14,234 nt of DNA from assembly GCA_025356765.1 (NCBI GenBank), contig JANXRO010000291.1, positions 1 to 14,234 of the forward strand, given 5' to 3'. The stretch comes from Hyphomicrobiales bacterium (GTDB lineage Bacteria; Pseudomonadota; Alphaproteobacteria; Rhizobiales; Aestuariivirgaceae). A program made the translations under genes and the position numbers. Of this stretch, positions 8,063 through 14,234 are shown one piece after another; the stretch's first letter is position 1, and every line of letters begins with the position of its first letter. A model generated the notes under the pieces. The model did no database searches, was not told the DNA's origin, and worked only from the letters and a program-made list of their open reading frames with translations.

Positions 8063-9306
8063 CAGCCACCGCCCGCTTTTGCTGGGATGGCAACGACAGG
8101 TTTTTTCTTAGGCGCCGCTCCGCCCCGTGTTTCCCATGAGGTCGTTCCCAAAGTCACGATGGCGAGTGGTGTGAGACACACATACATGCACGGAAAAACG
8201 AAGGCCATGGCAAGGAACCAAATGCCATTGGTGCGCCCTTCAGGCGGAAGCTTATGTTTGTTAAATTCATAGGCAACAGCGAAGACTGAAACAATCACCG
8301 CATGAAGGATCATGGGGATTACAAATCCAAGGCGTACAATATGCACAACCAAAGTTACCGGATAGAACAGCAGCAAGAGCTGCATTGAGCAATAATGAAC
8401 CAGCACCATGGGGTGAAACCGTGTGAGAAACGGCATGGCTGTTAAAAAATCAACAATGTTGGAACGGCGCCAGCGCAACTGTTGGCTGATATAGCCAGCC
8501 ATTTTGGGCGGCGCCTTGGTAAAGCAACGTGCATGAAAGCACAGCCTTGTTTTATAGCCACGTTCAACAAGTTTGCGGGTAAGGAACCTGTCCTCACCAT
8601 ATTTTACGTCATCGCCCAAAAATGTGCGGCGCTCTACATCATGGTCAACGGCCAAAAGTGCTGAACGCTTATAAAGCGTTAAGCAGCCCGAAAGACACAT
8701 CACATGGCTGAAGGCGTTCTCAAGATTTTTAAGGAAGTGGTAACCAACCCAATATTTTACTGTCTGCATGCGCGTCAGCCAAGTTTCATTGGCATTGACC
8801 ACAAACACACAGCCGCCCACCCCATCAGCACCTGTGGTATACATATGGCGCACCAAAACCCGCACCACATTTGTGTCTACAATCACATCTGAATCAACCG
8901 ACATGATCAAATCTGAATAGGTTACCAGCACCGCATCTTTGATGCCTAAACGCTTGCCAACATTCTTGGCGTTGCGGCGCACAACCATCCACGGATATTT
9001 TTCGGCGATCTGCAAAAGATAGTCATATGTGCCATCGGTGGAAACGTCGTCGACGAAAACAACCTTTAATTTCTCACGTGGATAGTCCAAAGCATTAAAT
9101 GCATCAGCGGTTTTGAGAATGGTTTCGCCTTCGTTGTAAACCGGAACGATAATGGCAACAGTGGGCCAAACGGGCGGGTCTATGTCATAGTTTGCGAGCG
9201 TGCGACCATCGGCAACGCGAAGCGCGCTACCAAATATATAGCGATTGGTGAAAACAACCAACACCAACAACGCAAATAACCACTCGATATAAACTAACCC
9301 CAGCAT
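8062..9306 (-). CDS. Processive family 2 glycosyltransferase (HasA/NodC-like polysaccharide synthase)
   Basis: A 414-residue membrane-bound GT2. One N-terminal helix (about 4-23) precedes a cytoplasmic GT-A domain with VPVYNEGE (55-62), VDD (85-87), DSD (138-140), catalytic GEDR (237-240) and the processive motif QQLRW (275-279). C-terminal helices lie at about 301-322, 325-347 and 362-386. The tail carries TSWETRG (389-395), resembling the WGTR channel motif of hyaluronan synthases. Length and motifs match HasA/NodC (about 415 residues) better than Alg8 or BcsA, and no PilZ domain is attached. It should polymerise a UDP-sugar and translocate the chain across the inner membrane. Sugar identity is not readable; the divergent UDP-HexNAc dehydrogenase suggests a HexNAc-uronic acid. 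The start is uncertain: ATG 9306, GTG 9312 and TTG 9318 are in frame and none has a clear Shine-Dalgarno. First gene of the operon. Confidence 0.9.
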   Translation of the reverse strand: MLGLVYIEWLFALLVLVVFTNRYIFGSALRVADGRTLANYDIDPPVWPTVAIIVPVYNEGETILKTADAFNALDYPREKLKVVFVDDVSTDGTYDYLLQIAEKYPWMVVRRNAKNVGKRLGIKDAVLVTYSDLIMSVDSDVIVDTNVVRVLVRHMYTTGADGVGGCVFVVNANETWLTRMQTVKYWVGYHFLKNLENAFSHVMCLSGCLTLYKRSALLAVDHDVERRTFLGDDVKYGEDRFLTRKLVERGYKTRLCFHARCFTKAPPKMAGYISQQLRWRRSNIVDFLTAMPFLTRFHPMVLVHYCSMQLLLLFYPVTLVVHIVRLGFVIPMILHAVIVSVFAVAYEFNKHKLPPEGRTNGIWFLAMAFVFPCMYVCLTPLAIVTLGTTSWETRGGAAPKKKPVVAIPAKAGGG

Positions 9307-9527
9307 ACTCACACACAAACATGGCCCCGCCCCGGAGCTTTACGGGTTTGTTCTAGCTGGCATTGCTTGCACAACGGTTAAGAGAACCTGATTGTATTCG
9401 GTTGAATTTGATTGAGCAGGAATCCATTTGTTAAGCTTGCCACGGTTTTAACCACATGTTTTCACAACTCTTTCAAAACCTAAAGCTTAATCGGGTTGCA
9501 TAACAAAAACCCTGGGGAGGGGACAAC
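9307..9527. promoter_or_regulatory. Divergent intergenic region with GGTT/AACC inverted repeats
   Basis: This 221-bp gap must hold the promoters of both the synthase operon (minus) and the dehydrogenase (plus). It contains GGTT-N5-AACC (9376-9388), a lone GGTT (9400-9403), GGTT-TT-AACC (9444-9453) and AACC-N13-GGTT (9477-9497), all possible parts of a regulator binding site. AAGCTT occurs twice (9433 and 9483). No promoter with both good -10 and -35 elements was found in either direction. Confidence 0.4.
9514..9520 (+). promoter_or_regulatory. Shine-Dalgarno site of the dehydrogenase (supports a GTG start)
   Basis: GGGGAGG, with AGG ending 7 nt before GTG 9528. No in-frame ATG occurs before residue 138, so this site fixes the start and shows the N-terminal extension is translated. 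Confidence 0.75.
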
Positions 9528-10916
9528 GTGAGCAACCAAGCAATAACCGCGGCCAAGGCACAGCCGTTTTCAAATTCCGCTGCCAATGCCATTCGATTGG
9601 TCACAGACGAACCATGTGGCTTTCCTGATGCCGCAACCGCCCGCGTGGCTGTTATTGGTTTGGGCTATGTGGGCCTGCCCCTGATTTTAGGGTTCTCCAA
9701 AAATTCGCGTTCAATCGGCTTTGACATCAACGCCAAAAAAATTGAAGAATATAAACAGGGCATTGATTTTACCGGTGAAGTTACAGCCGCAGATTTGCGC
9801 GCCGCTGATGCAGAATTCACCACAGATGTAAAAGCTCTGAAAAATGCAGATGTGATCATTGTATGCGTGCCAACGCCAGTGAACAGCCACAATCGGCCAG
9901 ATTATGGCCCGCTGTTAGCGGCATCACGCTCTATCGGCATGAACATGAAGCGCGGTGCCGTTGTGGTGTTTGAATCAACGGTCGATCCTGGCACAACTGA
10001 AGAGCGTTGTTTGCCAATTATTGAACAAGCCTCGGGCATGAAGGTTGAGATTGATTTTAACCTGGGCTATTCCCCTGAACGCATTAACCCCGCTGATCAC
10101 ACACGCAAATTGCCAGACATCAAAAAAATCGTGTCGGGATCAACGCCTGCCTGTGCAGATTTTATGGAAGCACTTTATTCACGCGTGGTGAACGCTGGCC
10201 TTTATAAAGCCACGTCCATCCGTGTGGCCGAAGCTGCAAAGATTTTGGAAAACACGCAGCGTGATGTGAACATTGCGCTGATGAACCAAATGATGATGTT
10301 GTTTGACAAAATGGGGATCCGCTCCACTGATGTGATTGCAGCAGCAGGTTCAAAATGGAACTTTCATCACTATCGCCCAGGTCTGGTTGGCGGTCATTGC
10401 ATTGCCGTTGATCCTTATTATTTGGTAGATGCTGGTCGTCGCCACGGCTTGGCCATGGAACTTGTTTCAGCTGCCCGCGCTGTTAACGAACAAACCTCGC
10501 TTTATCTGGTTGAAAAAGTCGAAGAGCTGATGCCAAAAAACCGACATGGATTGCAAAACGCCAAGGTATTGGTGTTAGGCCGGGCATTTAAAGAAGATTG
10601 TCCTGATACGCGAAACTCCAAGGCCTATCCGATGATGGATGCTTTGTGGAACCGTGGTGCGGAAGTTTACAACTTCGATCCCATTGCCTTTGATGATCAT
10701 TTTGAAGGTGGGCGCGGCGTTAACATCATCCAAGATTTTGCCGAAGCTGGCCCCTATGATGCCATCATTGTCACCTTGGCGCATAAAGTGTTCCGCGAAC
10801 AGTTTGATGCAAGCACGTTGAAATCACTTACAAATAAACACGCACCGTTCATTGACATGCGGGGCAATTTCGAGAATGATGAAACCAGAGATTGGTTTAA
10901 TTATTGGCGGCCATAA
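9528..10916 (+). CDS. UDP-N-acetylhexosamine 6-dehydrogenase (TviB/WbpO-like)
   Basis: A 462-residue NAD-dependent nucleotide-sugar dehydrogenase that would oxidise C6 of a UDP-HexNAc to the uronic acid in two steps. The Rossmann motif GLGYVGLP is at 44-51, followed by VPTPVNS (114-120), FESTVDPGTTEE (148-159) and GYSPERINPADH (180-191). The central domain has AEAAKILENTQRDVNIAL (234-251, K238) and catalytic C291 in GLVGGHCIAVDPYY (285-298); the C-terminal UDP-binding domain has GRAFKEDCPDTRNSK (351-365). ESTVDPG, YSPERINP and GGHCIAVDP follow TviB/WbpO/WbpA rather than UDP-glucose dehydrogenases with GGxCFPKD. UDP-GlcNAc versus UDP-GalNAc cannot be decided. About 38 residues precede the Rossmann fold, longer than usual. 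Position 254 is Gln (MNQ) where relatives commonly have NE. Divergent from the synthase operon, it probably makes the sugar donor for it, and it ends in a strong terminator. Confidence 0.93.
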   Translation: MSNQAITAAKAQPFSNSAANAIRLVTDEPCGFPDAATARVAVIGLGYVGLPLILGFSKNSRSIGFDINAKKIEEYKQGIDFTGEVTAADLRAADAEFTTDVKALKNADVIIVCVPTPVNSHNRPDYGPLLAASRSIGMNMKRGAVVVFESTVDPGTTEERCLPIIEQASGMKVEIDFNLGYSPERINPADHTRKLPDIKKIVSGSTPACADFMEALYSRVVNAGLYKATSIRVAEAAKILENTQRDVNIALMNQMMMLFDKMGIRSTDVIAAAGSKWNFHHYRPGLVGGHCIAVDPYYLVDAGRRHGLAMELVSAARAVNEQTSLYLVEKVEELMPKNRHGLQNAKVLVLGRAFKEDCPDTRNSKAYPMMDALWNRGAEVYNFDPIAFDDHFEGGRGVNIIQDFAEAGPYDAIIVTLAHKVFREQFDASTLKSLTNKHAPFIDMRGNFENDETRDWFNYWRP

Positions 10917-10940
10917 TACGAATACGGACGGCGACAGGAG

Positions 10941-10977
10941 CAGCGGAATTGCCAAAAGCAGTTCCGCTGTTTTTTTT
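10941..10977 (+). terminator. Rho-independent terminator after the dehydrogenase gene
   Basis: A 12-bp stem, CAGCGGAATTGC (10941-10952) and GCAGTTCCGCTG (10958-10969) with one G-U pair, has a CAAAA loop and is followed by eight T residues. It lies 24 bp past the stop codon. The dehydrogenase is therefore probably monocistronic. Confidence 0.92.
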
Positions 10978-11057
10978 ATTTTTTTCTCCCCTTTTGAATC
11001 ATCCAATTGCAGCAATCAATCGTAACTACGTTCGTTGCAATAAACCAATTCATTCAT

Positions 11058-11062
11058 GGAGA
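11058..11062 (+). promoter_or_regulatory. Shine-Dalgarno site of the MBL-fold gene
   Basis: GGAGA 5 nt before ATG 11068. It overlaps the upstream in-frame ATG 11056, which has no such site, so 11068 is the better start. Confidence 0.65.
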
Positions 11063-11067
11063 AATTG

Positions 11068-12018
11068 ATGAAAATCACCCATTTCAACGGTGTCAAACAC
11101 ATCGCTTTAGACCGCCGCAAGTTTTTGGGCCTTGCCTCAGGTTTGATCGCTGCTGGCCTTCTTCCCAAAAACGTCATGGCATTGGCGGCACCCTATAGCT
11201 TCAAGCAAGGCGCTTATGACGTTTCAGTTGTCAGCGACGGCGTATTAATGCTGCCTTTAGCGTTGTTCGACAGCGCAGGAAATCCTGAACTGCTCAAAAC
11301 ACTGATGGGCGCCATGGTACAGGGCGACAATGTTCAATTTGAAGCAAGCCCACTTTTGCTGAAATCTGCCACGGATGTAATCTTGATTGATACCGGTGCA
11401 GGCCAAGGCTATCAGCCCACCGCAGGCAAAATTGCTGATAGCTTGAAAGCAGCAGGAACTGATCCCTCTGCCATCACCAAAGTAATCTTCACCCATGGTC
11501 ACCCAGATCATTTGTGGGGCGTTACTGCCAATGGCAAATCTCCCTACACCAATGCCAGCTTTCACATGGCTGAAACAGAATATAACTTCTGGGCAGCACC
11601 CGATTTGGCCAGCAAAATGCCAAAAGAAATGGAGCAAATGGTCAACGGAACTGCGGCACAACTGGCCGCAATTAAAGACAAGATCAATCTGTTCAAAACC
11701 GGTGTGGAAGTTTTGCCCGGCATCAATGTGCTCGACACAGCTGGCCACACACCAGGCCATGTGTCTTTTGAACTGGCAGGCGGCTATGGATTGATTGTGT
11801 TGGGAGATTTGTTCCCTAATCCAAAAGTATATTACGCCCATCCAGAGTGGAAGTTTGCATTTGATGCAGACCATGATCTGGCAACCAGCGCACGCAAGCG
11901 TATTCTTGATATGGCATCCGCCGGCAAGAAAAAGCTGCTGGGTTATCACTGGCCCTACCCCGGCGTGGGCATGGCCGAAGCCAAAGATGGCGCCTTTATC
12001 TACGTTCCAAACGCCTAA
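11068..12018 (+). CDS. Tat-exported metallo-beta-lactamase-fold hydrolase
   Basis: A 316-residue MBL-fold enzyme. The N-terminus has a twin-arginine signal, DRRKFLGLASG (15-25) with a hydrophobic run to about 32 and likely cleavage near 40-42, so the folded enzyme should be periplasmic. The dinuclear metal site is complete: HGHPDH (143-148, giving H143, H145, D147 and H148), H227 in DTAGHTPGH, D247 in VLGDLF and H294 in GYHWPYPG. The GYHWPYPGVG end resembles Tat/Sec-exported MBL hydrolases of the methyl-parathion-hydrolase/quorum-quenching-lactonase type, so a lactone or ester substrate is possible. MBL substrates cannot be predicted from motifs, so this is only a suggestion. The start is fixed by GGAGA upstream of ATG 11068. 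The gene lies between two strong terminators and must be transcribed alone from within 10978-11067, where no clear promoter was seen. Confidence 0.92.
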   Translation: MKITHFNGVKHIALDRRKFLGLASGLIAAGLLPKNVMALAAPYSFKQGAYDVSVVSDGVLMLPLALFDSAGNPELLKTLMGAMVQGDNVQFEASPLLLKSATDVILIDTGAGQGYQPTAGKIADSLKAAGTDPSAITKVIFTHGHPDHLWGVTANGKSPYTNASFHMAETEYNFWAAPDLASKMPKEMEQMVNGTAAQLAAIKDKINLFKTGVEVLPGINVLDTAGHTPGHVSFELAGGYGLIVLGDLFPNPKVYYAHPEWKFAFDADHDLATSARKRILDMASAGKKKLLGYHWPYPGVGMAEAKDGAFIYVPNA

Positions 12019-12040
12019 TCTTTCGTTTTAAATTATGCAC

Positions 12041-12067
12041 CGGCAGGGCGAAAGCCTTGCCGTTTTT
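12041..12067 (+). terminator. Rho-independent terminator after the MBL-fold gene
   Basis: A 9-bp stem, CGGCAGGGC (12041-12049) and GCCTTGCCG (12054-12062), has one G-U pair, a GAAA tetraloop and five following T residues. It starts 23 bp past the stop codon. Confidence 0.9.
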
Positions 12068-12087
12068 GTTTGCACTACCAATCACTT

Positions 12088-12116
12088 TTGCGTGTTTTCG
12101 GTTGCGTTTTTATCAT
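12088..12116 (+). promoter_or_regulatory. Possible promoter of the HD-GYP gene
   Basis: TTGCGT (12088-12093), a 17-nt spacer and TATCAT (12111-12116, five of six to TATAAT) lie about 32 bp before ATG 12149 and just after the preceding terminator, where a promoter is needed. The -35 matches only three of six. Confidence 0.42.
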
Positions 12117-12148
12117 TCCTTAAGTGAAGCCATGATTTCTAACGGGTC

Positions 12149-13501
12149 ATGGAACAACCGCCCACAATTCGCCGTGCTGAACTTATCGCCGCATTAAGCC
12201 ATGCGCTGGATTTAACCGAAGGCCAACCGCGCGGGCATTGCATCCGCGTCTGCTGGCTTGGAATGCAGATCGGCATCGGCCTTAATCTTTCAACCGAAGA
12301 ACTGGTTCAACTTTATTACGCGCTGCTGTTGAAAGACCTTGGCTGTTCAAGCAATGCCGCGCGCATCTGCCAACTCTATTTAACTGATGATCACAAATTC
12401 AAAGCCGATTTCAAACGCATTGATGGTTCACTGTCGCAAGCCTTGCGGTTTGTGATCAGCCACACGGGCCTTGAAAGCAGCATGGCAGAACGTTTTCGCG
12501 CAGTAGTCAATATCATGCGCAACGGCGGTCAAATTTCGCGTGAATTGATTGAGGCGCGTTGCCATCGTGGTGCCGATATTGCCCGCCAAATGAATTTTGG
12601 TGAAGACGTGGCCGAAGCTATCCAAAATCTTGATGAACATTGGGATGGTTCTGGAAAACCCGTCGGGCTTCACGGCCGCGCCATTCCGCTGGCGTCGCAA
12701 ATTGCATTGCTGGCCCAAGTGGCCGATGTTTTTTATATGATTTCAGGGCGAGAAGCCGCCACGCAAGAAATTGAAAGTCGTTCCGGCACATGGTTTGACC
12801 CCAAGCTCGTTGAGATGTTCATGTCTCTCGCCGAATGGGACGAAGTTTGGGAAACCCTCAGCAGCCCAAGCCTTGCCGACAAAGTCTTGGCGCTGGAGCC
12901 TGAAGAACACACGCAATTGGCTGATGATGATTATTTGGACAGCGTATCCAAAGGCTTTGCGATGGTGGTGGATTCTAAAAGCCCATTCACCGCTGGCCAC
13001 AGCGAACGCGTGGCGGTCTATACAGATTTGATTGCAGAAAACTTGGGCTTTGATGCAGGCCACCGCCGTTGGTTGCGCCGCGCCGCCTTGCTGCACGATA
13101 TTGGCAAACTGGCCATCAGCAATACCATTCTGGATAAGCCTTCAAAGTTGAATGATGTTGAATATGCTCAAATCAAAACCCATTCAAAACTTTCGGCAGA
13201 AATTCTTTCTGGCATTCCCGCTTTTCACAATATTGTAGCCGTGGCCGGCGGCCACCATGAAAGGTTGGATGGCAAAGGCTATCCATTCGGTTTAACTGAA
13301 TCGCAAATCAATTTAGAAACCCGCATCGTCACAGTGGCCGATGTGTTTGACGCATTAACCGCAGACAGACCTTATCGCAAAGCCATGGGCATCGATGAAG
13401 CCTTGCGCATCATGGCAAAAGAAGTCGGCACCGCATTCGACCCCACTTGCCTCAACGCACTCGTCGCAGCCCTAGATCAAACCAAAATCGCCGCGGCTTA
13501 A
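12149..13501 (+). CDS. Tandem HD-GYP protein: degenerate first domain, intact second (putative c-di-GMP phosphodiesterase)
   Basis: A 450-residue soluble protein. The C-terminal half is a complete HD-GYP domain: GHSERV (H284), HDIGK (H316, D317), H345, HHERLDGKGYP (H369, H370, GYP at 377-379) and VADVFDALTADRPYRKAM (D398). HD-GYP domains usually hydrolyse c-di-GMP. The N-terminal half repeats the same order of motifs in decayed form: GHCIRV (H30), LKDLG in place of HDIGK (H replaced by K62, D63 kept), H139, EHWDGSGKP in place of HHExxDGxGYP (E163-H164, GYP to GKP) and VADVFYMI (D193). This looks like an ancient internal duplication whose first copy lost catalysis and may be regulatory. ATG 12149 is the first in-frame start after a stop codon at 12140, with only a weak Shine-Dalgarno. 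The stop codon overlaps that of the convergent dioxygenase gene. The target pathway is unknown; polysaccharide control is a guess. Confidence 0.92.
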   Translation: MEQPPTIRRAELIAALSHALDLTEGQPRGHCIRVCWLGMQIGIGLNLSTEELVQLYYALLLKDLGCSSNAARICQLYLTDDHKFKADFKRIDGSLSQALRFVISHTGLESSMAERFRAVVNIMRNGGQISRELIEARCHRGADIARQMNFGEDVAEAIQNLDEHWDGSGKPVGLHGRAIPLASQIALLAQVADVFYMISGREAATQEIESRSGTWFDPKLVEMFMSLAEWDEVWETLSSPSLADKVLALEPEEHTQLADDDYLDSVSKGFAMVVDSKSPFTAGHSERVAVYTDLIAENLGFDAGHRRWLRRAALLHDIGKLAISNTILDKPSKLNDVEYAQIKTHSKLSAEILSGIPAFHNIVAVAGGHHERLDGKGYPFGLTESQINLETRIVTVADVFDALTADRPYRKAMGIDEALRIMAKEVGTAFDPTCLNALVAALDQTKIAAA

Positions 13502-14234
13502 CCGAAGCGATAGCTTGAAGCGGTGATCTGGCCGAACACTTTTTCATCGTGATAAACGCGTATGGCCGGTTCGCCCCACGCCGCACCCACAGCCGCCATC
13601 AGCGGAATAAGATGATCTTCTTGTGGGTGGCAAGCGCGCGCCGACGGGGCCTTTTCCCAATCCAACAAAAGCGCTTCGCGCTTTTCAGGCGTGGCCATCA
13701 AAGCCGCATTCAGCCAAGCATCAAACTGCGCCGACGGCACTTTTCCTTGAGGGCCAAAGCCGCGCATGTTGTGATAAGAAAGCCCCGAACCCACAATCAA
13801 AATGCCTTCATCGCGCAACGGCGCCAGCGCTTTGCCCAAGGCAATATGTTGGGCCGGATCATAAGTGTGCCGAATGGCAACTTGCAGCAAAGGCACATCA
13901 GCTTTTGGATACATCACTTGCATCGGCGCAAACACGCCATGGTCGTAACCGCGTGTGGCATCGAGATGCGTGGGCAAACCTGCCACTTTCAATAATTCTT
14001 CAACCCGCTTGGCCAAGGCTGGCGCACCCGGCGATGAATATTTAATTTCATAGGTGAAAGCCGGAAAGCCACCATAATCATAAACCATTGGCTGATGGGC
14101 TGAAGCCATCACCGCAAAATCATCTTCCTCCCAATGACCAGAGATCATCAAAATAGCCTTGGGTGTTGTGCCAATTTCAGCAGGCATGGCCGCAAGCGAT
14201 TTTTCCAAAGGCGCCATCCCTGCCCGCATCTCCG
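13498..14234 (-). CDS. DODA-type extradiol ring-opening dioxygenase, 5' end outside the window (YgiD-like)
   Basis: A 3'-complete fragment of the class III extradiol dioxygenase family that includes 4,5-DOPA dioxygenase and E. coli YgiD. Motifs in order, numbered from the ATG at 14229: ISGHWE (29-34), YDHGVFAPM (95-103), GSGLSYHNMRGF (147-158) and HPQEDHLIPL (201-210). The His residues in these motifs include the usual metal and active-site ligands. Family members begin with an HGxP-type segment carrying another metal ligand. It is missing here because the reading frame continues through the window edge, so the ATG at 14229 is probably internal and about 15-20 residues are lost. The fragment is 243 residues from that ATG against a usual length near 260. 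The stop overlaps the HD-GYP stop in a TTAA sequence (13498-13501). The substrate is not known; many relatives are annotated only by family. Confidence 0.9.
   Translation of the reverse strand, partial: EMRAGMAPLEKSLAAMPAEIGTTPKAILMISGHWEEDDFAVMASAHQPMVYDYGGFPAFTYEIKYSSPGAPALAKRVEELLKVAGLPTHLDATRGYDHGVFAPMQVMYPKADVPLLQVAIRHTYDPAQHIALGKALAPLRDEGILIVGSGLSYHNMRGFGPQGKVPSAQFDAWLNAALMATPEKREALLLDWEKAPSARACHPQEDHLIPLMAAVGAAWGEPAIRVYHDEKVFGQITASSYRFG

Noticed and set aside
9230..9322. A 31-codon minus-strand reading frame starting at ATG 9322, overlapping the synthase start out of frame, as a leader peptide
   Set aside because: It lies mostly inside the synthase gene, has no recognisable features and no proper Shine-Dalgarno spacing.
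5194..10916. Calling the locus alginate or hyaluronan biosynthesis
   Set aside because: The dehydrogenase is of the UDP-HexNAc type, not GDP-mannose or UDP-glucose dehydrogenase, the adaptor has no PilZ domain, and no algE, algG, algK or algX relatives are present.
11257..11949. A 230-codon minus-strand frame opposite the MBL-fold gene
   Set aside because: The plus strand encodes an intact MBL fold with all metal ligands; the antisense translation is Cys/His-rich shadow sequence.
12132..12196. Short plus-strand frame from ATG 12132 before the HD-GYP gene
   Set aside because: About 21 codons, out of frame with and overlapping the HD-GYP start; nothing supports translation.

Overview
The window looks like a chromosomal segment of a Gram-negative bacterium, most likely an alphaproteobacterium (inference). 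The base composition is balanced to mildly AT-rich. There is a cytoplasmic PAS hybrid histidine kinase with an AHDFNNLL H-box, a Tat-exported metallo-beta-lactamase-fold enzyme, a putative outer-membrane lipoprotein and a HasA/NodC-type glycosyltransferase. No tRNA, rRNA, insertion sequence, CRISPR array or phage gene is visible.

Layout. Positions 1-9306 are read from the minus strand. In transcription order they hold a family 2 processive glycosyltransferase (8062-9306), an inner-membrane coiled-coil protein with a receiver-like N-terminus (6485-8062), a TolC-like lipoprotein (5194-6516), a HyuA-type hydantoinase/oxoprolinase (3164-5152), a two-PAS hybrid histidine kinase (1002-3035) with its own terminator, and a TerC-family membrane protein (66-875). 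From 9528 rightwards the plus strand holds a TviB/WbpO-like UDP-HexNAc 6-dehydrogenase (9528-10916, strong terminator), a Tat-exported MBL-fold hydrolase (11068-12018, strong terminator) and a tandem HD-GYP protein (12149-13501). The last gene, a DODA-type extradiol dioxygenase, runs convergently on the minus strand and is cut by the right edge of the window.

How the genes fit together. The four overlapping or closely packed genes at 3164-9306 look like one operon. It is divergent from the UDP-sugar dehydrogenase across a 221-bp intergenic region. The dehydrogenase would supply a UDP-HexNAc-uronic acid, the synthase would polymerise and extrude the chain, the coiled-coil protein would span the periplasm, and the lipoprotein would act at the outer membrane. 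Together they look like a compact synthase-dependent exopolysaccharide system. It resembles alginate (Alg8/Alg44) and hyaluronan (HasA/HasB) systems but matches neither: a degenerate receiver replaces PilZ, the synthase is HasA/NodC-like, and the dehydrogenase is of the Vi-antigen type. This is the most interesting part of the window. The polymer and the function of the coupled HyuA protein are unknown. The HD-GYP protein may link c-di-GMP to the locus, but that rests on proximity only.

Intergenic stretches are all under 300 bp. They hold three convincing rho-independent terminators, several start-deciding Shine-Dalgarno sites and a few possible promoters.
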